Below, in pieces: positions 58,353-64,000 of a DNA stretch of 64,000 bases. The translations under genes were made by a program, and so were the position numbers. The DNA comes from Liolophura sinensis (Eukaryota; Mollusca; Polyplacophora; Chitonida; Chitonidae), in contig NC_088307.1 of the NCBI RefSeq assembly GCF_032854445.1, forward strand, positions 11,546,017 through 11,610,016, given 5' to 3'. The notes under the pieces were generated by a model. It was not told the origin of the DNA. It saw only the letters and a program-made list of their open reading frames with translations, and searched no databases. How positions within the stretch are numbered: position 1 is the first letter of the stretch; the number at the start of each line of letters is the position of its first letter.

Positions 58353-59999
58353 CCGGATAGGCTTTCATTCAATACTTTTGTGTACATACTCAATATACCC
58401 ATATATAGGCTGACAGGATAACTTCAGGAATATAAGGCGTGGCACTATACCTGTTAGTGGTGATAAATGTATTAACATTGTAATCCAACAAATATATATG
58501 TAAATATTTTATGAAAATCTCGGTTTTCTTTCTGTTAGTCGGCATATTAGGCAATGTTCTCTCTCTTTAACACCGCATTTCAAAGTTTCTCAATTTTACA
58601 AAGTTAAGCATGGGAACCAGGCTTTGTTAGACGCTGAAGAATCTTTGCTAATTACTAAACCACACACGGTTGAGCACTATTTAAGAGCGCTAAGTTTAAC
58701 GTAGATAATGAACTTTATTACCGTTTGTCTTAATAGTATTATTATTATCTGTTTTGATCTTTCCCTGTATACAGCTGTCCACAGCCCTCTGGAACGTCCT
58801 TACTTGAAAATCTGTTCGCTGAGAATAAACCCATAAAGCTTGACAAGCTGTTACATGTATATTCTATTCTTTGATAAAAACAAGACGTTCCAGACTGCAG
58901 TCGGAATATAAAGGTATACACATTTGAGAAGGCTCAATTTGTTTTATTAATATTCTATCATTTCTCCACATCAGAAAAAGCCTACTTTTACACCTATATA
59001 AGTTTAAATTTATAATATACATACAAACACAAACACAGGTATATATACACAAACAGGAGCCTTGATACCCATACACATGAGTAATTAATCATCTAGTTAG
59101 ACGCATCTCATCATGAATATGAACTTTACTTTGCACACAGTAGATTACAATCAGTCAACATCATGTAGATATTAAAATTTTCAAGTCTGAAACAGATGGC
59201 TTTCCAGCTGAATAATAGAGTACACTGGATCGATACATACATGTATGTAAACATGCACGGGAAGGCTTGCGGCGAATGGCCACATGGCTTGTCTGATGAT
59301 ATTATACCTTAAATTGACTGATAGAAAAAATAAAACTAAAGACCTGTTTCACTAAAAAAAAATTAATTTTGAGGTGTTTTGGAAAAATGATGTGTGTATT
59401 TATTTTCTTTCTTTATTTTATTATTTTTTTTTCATATTTAAAAAATATATTATAATTTATATATTTTATATTGCAATCATTTTGGTTTCCTTCATCCACC
59501 CATACTGTTGTCTGACAGTGAAATATTTGTGAGCAGGCTTGAGTATGGAGACCCAATAAAACAAAATACAATACTGATACGCAGATAAATAGATAAAGGC
59601 CTATTACAGTATGAAACATCATTTATTCCGCTTAAGAATATTGGAATTTCTGATAATTTCTGACGATTAGAAAATATTATGAACTTTCACATCAGCATTT
59701 CAATGAATTTTAAGCTAAACTACAAAACAGCTGTGAAATACCAGCGAATCCGATTCGATTTGCCTTTCCCAGCTGTTATGTAGGTCTACGTGCTCTAGCT
59801 GTCCCCCCAGGAAATACAAGACGATCGGCGAACTGCTGGATTTCTTAATTTAGAAAGGCTGACAGGCTACAAACATCCGTCTAATATGTTGCCCTGCACG
59901 TGGTGTGAATACAAACAACCTTGGCCAATTAGGAGAATCAGTCACCCTTGTGTCGAAACGAAAGTTGACACTTCCTTGATTTAGGGCGGGGTAGGGGCG

Positions 60000-60540
60000 T
60001 TGGAAGGGTGGGGTCAGAGAGACGCCATATTCCGATAGGCAACCCCACAACGACAAAACGACAAGCTGATCGTCAAACACACCTGTTACAAACGATCTCA
60101 ACAGAAACTCACCTGGGCGCGTTTTGCGACGAGAAGACGACATTTTATGAAGTTCCCGGTAAATCCGCTGTCAGGGAAATCCGTTTTGGTTCTTGAGAGC
60201 GGACATCTCCAGTCGTCCGCATACTAGCACAGTCACAGTCACACGCGTCTTTTGCCTGAAATCCCGTAACTCGAGCCAATGCGGTCACGTGACTTCACAG
60301 CGTGCCCTCAGAGTGACAGTCCCAGCTGAAAGATGCTCGCTTCTCAAATTTCACTCAGTCCGGCCGACGCGGGTCCCCGATTCAAAATAAATAACACTCC
60401 TAAACGGATTACAGGAAACTTTTGAACGTCGCCAAGTATTTTTCATCGATTTAGAACTGTTTTTTTTTCTCAATCCGCAGTGATAGTTTAATAGTAGCTA
60501 CCTGTGTTTTCCACGCGACCCAGTTCTGAAAATGCAATCA
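60000..60540 (-). promoter_or_regulatory. CpG-rich promoter region of the LamG/EGF gene
   Basis: By eye this is the only CpG-dense stretch in the window (CGCG, GCCGACGCGGG, GACGAGAAGACGAC), in an otherwise CpG-poor sequence. It contains a CCAAT at 60276-60280 and the palindromic E-box GTCACGTGAC at 60284-60293, both 130-150 bases upstream of the minus-strand ATG at 60143. I see no TATA box. A plus-strand ATG followed closely by a donor (60532-60550) may mark divergent transcription. Confidence 0.55.
60113..60143 (-). CDS. Candidate first coding exon (MSSSRRKTRP)
   Basis: ATG at 60143 with A at -3 opens ten codons, MSSSRRKTRP, plus one base. It ends exactly at a consensus donor (CCCAG|GTGAGT). 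Joining to the laminin-G exon (29771) makes the split codon GAA (Glu) and reads on in frame: ...TRP-E-MYGIPLILLMFL. That places four basic residues directly before the hydrophobic core, a better signal peptide than the internal Met alone would give. It lies in the CpG-rich promoter. No coding exon was seen between, but a 30-kb join by phase and fit alone is not proof. It could be the first exon of another gene, or be skipped in favour of a non-coding leader. Confidence 0.5.
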
Positions 60541-61650
60541 ATGTACAAAGGTGAGATAAGGGGAGACTACTCTACTAAGTTTATTTCCATGGTAACGTCG
60601 CAACACGTTTCAACCGGATGGGTGGGGTACCTGCGTCTGTAAATACTGGTAATTGTTACTGTTTATCCACCCACGTATAGATTTGTATATACGGCGAACC
60701 GAAGAAAGTCAGTTGTAGATCTCGCGCGGCTAATTTTCGATTTTATAATGGTTACAAATAATCATCTGCTGGAGCATTTTAATACCTCGTTAGGCCTATA
60801 CATATAGCCTTGGCGTACAGTCGCCTCACGATGACCGACACTAAGCTAAAAAAAATAAGTCTAAAGCAGTTTGATCTCGGTCTAGGCTTATACCTCACAC
60901 CTCATAATTCTGTCATTTTTAACACTTCTAGTTTAAAACGAGGAAATTTTGCTAAACAAAAATTTGATTAAAAAACATCGATCATTGCTCTCTCCGACTT
61001 GCAACCAGCTTAAGGGGCCACCATAAGTATAGCTTAGTAATTACTGTAGTTGAATGTTTATAAGCGATTACCCCCATAACTTTATATTTGCAAGTATTTA
61101 TTTATTGTATTGTATTGTTTACATTTATACAGTCAAAGGTTTCTCTCTGTAAGTTTTATCTCAGATTATGTATGTATGGGTATGTTCTACTGGCACACAT
61201 GTAGATGGCTAAAATTTGTTGTCTTGAAGTATAGGGTCTTTATATATGTTTATGGTAGCTGTAGACTTACGCAAATATTTTAAGCTAGACGCTCTTTCTG
61301 CTAAATCCCCACCAAATGGGGTAATAATGGGGTATCGGCAGATTTTCCTCTGACAAAAGGTGGCGTTAGTGTGATATAGGGCCTGAACGTCACAAGTCTT
61401 TTGCTGTGCACCTCTAAACATGTCTCGTGCTCCGGTTTCATCTGTGACGTATTTGGGCTACTCACTGTGACGCCGCGCTGTCGACACTGCAGTGGAATGT
61501 CCAGCGTCACTGAAGTGACGTGATACGTCCCACTTCGGACTTTTGCTGGTACAGGTGTGGTAAGTAGTTTGTCAGCAATGATCAGCATTACCTGTTAACC
61601 GTGTACATTCTTATCCAACTATGTTTTTTTTTTTTGGCTGAAGTTTTAAG
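60541..61650. other. Upstream flank, no gene supported
   Basis: Moderately CpG-containing DNA. A 95-residue minus-strand frame (61301-61588) has no domain, and I see no acceptor or donor pair that would make it an exon. CAG|GTAATG on the minus strand near 61587 could be a donor of a non-coding upstream exon. Confidence 0.4.
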
Positions 61651-61654
61651 TTAT

Positions 61655-63392
61655 GGATCTTGTCAGCTACTTGTAGAAGGTCAGTGGTGTACTTCAGACA
61701 CCCCGATTTCCTCTATGCACAAGTAACCTGACATATATCAGGTACTTGTAGAAGGTCAGTGGTGTACTTCAGACACCCCGATTTCCTCTGTGCACAAGTA
61801 ACCTGGCATATATCAGGTACTTGTAGAAGCTCAGTGATGTACTTCAGGCACCCCGATTTCATCTATGCACAAGTAACCTGACATGTATCAGGTACTTGTA
61901 GAAGGTCAGTGGTGTACTTCAGGCACCCCGATTTCCTCTATGCACAAGTAACCTGACATGTATCAGGTACTTGTAGAAGCTCAGTGGTGTACTTAAGGTA
62001 CCCCGATTTCCTCTATGTACAAGTAACCTGACATATATCAGGTACTTGTAGAAGGTCAGTGGTGTACTTCAGACACCCCGATTTCCTCTGTGCACAAGTA
62101 ACCTGGCATATATCAGGTACTTGTAGAAGCTCAGTGGTGTACTTAAGGTACCCCGATTTCCTCTATGTACAAGTAACCTGACATATATCAGGTACTTGTA
62201 GAAGCTCAGTGATGTACTTCAGGCACCCCGATTTCCTCTATGCACAAGTAACCTGACATATATCAGGTACTTGGAGAAGTTCAGTGGTGTACTTAAGGTA
62301 CCCCGATTTCCTCTGTGCACAAGTAACCTGACATATATAAGGTACTTGTAGAAGGTCAGTGGTGTACTTCAGGCACCCCGATTTCCTCTATGCACAAGTA
62401 ACCTGACATATATCAGGTACTTGTAGAAGGTCAGTGATGTACTTCAGGCACCCCGATTTCCTCTATGCACAAGTAACCTGACATGTATCAGGTACTTGTA
62501 GAAGCTCAGTGGTGTACTTAAGGTACCCCGATTTCCTCTGTGCACAAGTAACCTGACATATATCAGGTACTTGTAGAAGGTCAGTGGTGTACTTCAGGCA
62601 CCCCGATTTCCTCTATGCACAAGTAACCTGACATATATCAGGTACTTGTAGAAGGTCAGTGATGTACTTCAGGCACCCCGATTTCCTCTGTGCACAAGTA
62701 ACCTGACATATATCAGGTACTTGTAGAAGGTCAGTGATGTACTTCAGGCACCCCGATTTCCTCTATGCACAAGTAACCTGACATATATCAGGTACTTGTA
62801 GAAGCTCAGTGGTGTACTTAAGGCACCCCGATTTCCTCTGTGCACAAGTAACCTGACATATATCAGGTACTTGTAGAAGGTCAGTGGTGTACTTCAGGCA
62901 CCCCGATTTCCTCTATGCACAAGTAACCTGACATATATCAGGTACTTGTAGAAGGTCAGTGATGTACTTCAGGCACCCCGATTTCCTCTGTGCACAAGTA
63001 ACCTGACATATATCAGGTACTTGTAGAAGGTCAGTGATGTACTTCAGGCACCCCGATTTCCTCTATGCACAAGTAACCTGACATGTATCAGGTACTTGTA
63101 GAAGGTCAGTGGTGTACTTCAGGCACCCCGATTTCCTCTGTGCACAAGTAACCTGACATATATCAGGTACTTGTAGAAGCTCAGTGGTGTACTTAAGGCA
63201 CCCCGATTTCCTCTGTGCACAAGTAACCTGACATATATCAGGTACTTGTAGAAGCTCAGTGGTGTACTTAAGGTACCCCGATTTCCTCTGTGCACAAGTA
63301 ACCTGACATATATCAGGTACTTGTAGAAGCTCAGTGGTGTACTTAAGGTACCCCGATTTCCTCTGTGCACAAGTAACCTGACATATGTCAGT
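61655..63392. repeat. 75-bp minisatellite, about 23 copies
   Basis: Unit GGTACTTGTAGAAGGTCAGT, GGTGTACTTCAGGCACCCCG, ATTTCCTCTATGCACAAGTA, ACCTGACATATATCA. Variant types (AGGTCAG/AGCTCAG, TGGTG/TGATG, TTCAGGCA/TTCAGACA/TTAAGGTA, CTATG/CTGTG) follow in a roughly four-unit (300-bp) order over 62.56-63.16 kb. 75 is 25 codons, so two minus-strand frames of 129 residues stay open; they are repeat artefacts. The array ends 10-15 bases before an (AAAT)n run. Confidence 0.95.
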
Positions 63393-63403
63393 GAAAAATT
63401 CTT

Positions 63404-63407
63404 CACA

Positions 63408-63446
<39 letters not shown>

Positions 63447-63447
63447 A
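63404..63447. repeat. (AAAT)n microsatellite
   Basis: About eleven AAAT units, similar to a SINE-1 tail but with no body attached. Confidence 0.92.
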
Positions 63448-64000
63448 GACATGTATTAATGTTCCGGTTGTTCAAAAGTGTCTTAAGGCTACACATGTAG
63501 CGAGACACCAGATTTAACTTAAAACCAAATCCCCAGATTTGTACTAGTCCCAGGAATAATGCTAACCCTACTAATTCTAATAAACTAAATCTACTGCTGT
63601 ACAGCTGTATTGGTTGTTGGCTTCCGTTAAAATCGTAAGTATGTAATATGACTTACTACCGGTGTTAACTGATACACTTAAGTTGAACAACCGGGCCCAC
63701 TGTAGTAAATGATTAGACTGGACCAATGATCACTGTTGTCGTGGAAGTAAAGAGAAGCCGTTAAAAAGACACATAATCGATTCTGACCGGCTGGTGTGAG
63801 AGATAGGCAAGTTCAGGCTATGGTTTGATTATGCTGAATTTTAGGTATGGTACATTAATTAAAAGCGTGACCAACGCTGCAAGATTTATCCTAGCAAACG
63901 ACATCTCCACCAGCGTCGATTCTGTCTCTCTTTAAACTACATAACCGCAAGTTTAAAACTATCTGCTCTTCGTGTATAATTGTCTCGGCTTATGATATCG
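63448..64000. other. Right edge, nothing recognised
   Basis: No open frame of note, no repeat family that I recognise, no RNA gene. Confidence 0.5.

Larger units (their letters stand above)
29772..60112 (-). other. Intron 1 of the long form (about 30 kb)
   Basis: Inferred intron from the donor GTGAGT at the CpG-rich promoter to the laminin-G acceptor. Arrays occur at 32351-32566, 33417-34562, 36189-36244, 39313-39722, 40085-41935, 47698-48246, 50005-50560 and 52607-52939. SINEs, MITE-A/B/C copies, a 547-bp foldback at 42655-43201, two shorter hairpins, several (TA)n runs and two G-rich tracts make up much of the rest. Between 29.8 and 32.0 kb, 38.4 and 39.3 kb, 48.3 and 49.2 kb, 55.2 and 58.1 kb, and 58.4 and 60.0 kb I see no supported gene. 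Confidence 0.5.
1..60290 (-). other. Gene span: laminin-G/EGF-repeat surface or secreted protein (3' end outside window)
   Basis: Nine minus-strand coding exons join without a stop into 536 codons before the left edge of the window. Exon lengths are 31, 570, 123, 99, 123, 134, 214, 178 and 136 bases, and junction phases are 1,1,1,1,1,0,1,2,0. Every acceptor ends in AG and every donor begins GT. Layout: signal peptide (about residues 1-30), laminin-G-like domain (about 45-200), EGF1 to EGF8 complete, EGF9 begun. Laminin G followed by calcium-binding EGF repeats occurs in Crumbs, Eyes shut, neurexin-type and Notch-related proteins; the visible part does not decide between them. The split into one gene depends on the two long introns (about 30 and 22 kb), which are inferred from phase compatibility. 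The seven EGF exons on their own are certain enough to stand without them. Confidence 0.75.

Noticed and set aside
61301-61588. 95-residue minus-strand frame upstream of the promoter
   Set aside because: No recognisable domain, no splice partners, and it is overlapped by another frame; chance length for this composition.
63063-63508. Two 129-residue minus-strand frames with a 25-residue repeat
   Set aside because: Both are readings of the 75-bp minisatellite in different frames; the 5' part is the (AAAT)n run.

Overview
This is eukaryotic DNA from an AT-rich, repeat-dense animal genome, most likely a marine lophotrochozoan such as a bivalve or brachiopod. The host group is inferred from the style of the repeats and the EGF-rich gene, not from a species-specific match. 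The window has GT-AG introns, interspersed tRNA-derived SINEs, short inverted-repeat elements, (TA)n runs and many minisatellites. I see no bacterial genes, rRNA, CRISPR array or virus.

One gene can be read with confidence. It lies on the minus strand, runs off the left edge, and may occupy nearly the whole window. Its exons, in transcript order, are: a candidate first coding exon in a CpG-rich promoter (60113-60143), a laminin-G-like exon (29202-29771), and seven EGF exons at 6847-6969, 6126-6224, 5192-5314, 4533-4666, 3279-3492, 1120-1297 and 198-333. Every junction has consensus splice sites and compatible phase. Joined, they give 536 codons with no stop: signal peptide, one laminin-G-like domain, eight complete EGF domains and the start of a ninth. 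Several EGF repeats carry Notch-type O-fucose and O-glucose sequons and the Asp/Asn hydroxylation motif, so the product should be a secreted or cell-surface protein. The C-terminus is outside the window, so no orthologue can be named. A second possible start lies at 13315-13450. It encodes another signal-peptide-like N-terminus, ends at a strong donor and is in phase with the first EGF exon, suggesting a short isoform without the laminin-G domain.

The rest is intronic or upstream DNA. The ~30-kb first intron and ~22-kb second intron hold more than a dozen tandem arrays with units of 14 to 100 bp, the largest being a 32-bp array at 40.1-41.9 kb. They also hold two SINE families, three MITE-like families and a 547-bp foldback. 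Upstream of the promoter is a 75-bp array (61.65-63.39 kb). The long open frames inside these arrays are products of the repeats, not genes. I found no convincing new multi-gene system. The best leads are the two-promoter architecture, the foldback and short-hairpin structures, and the density of minisatellites inside one gene.
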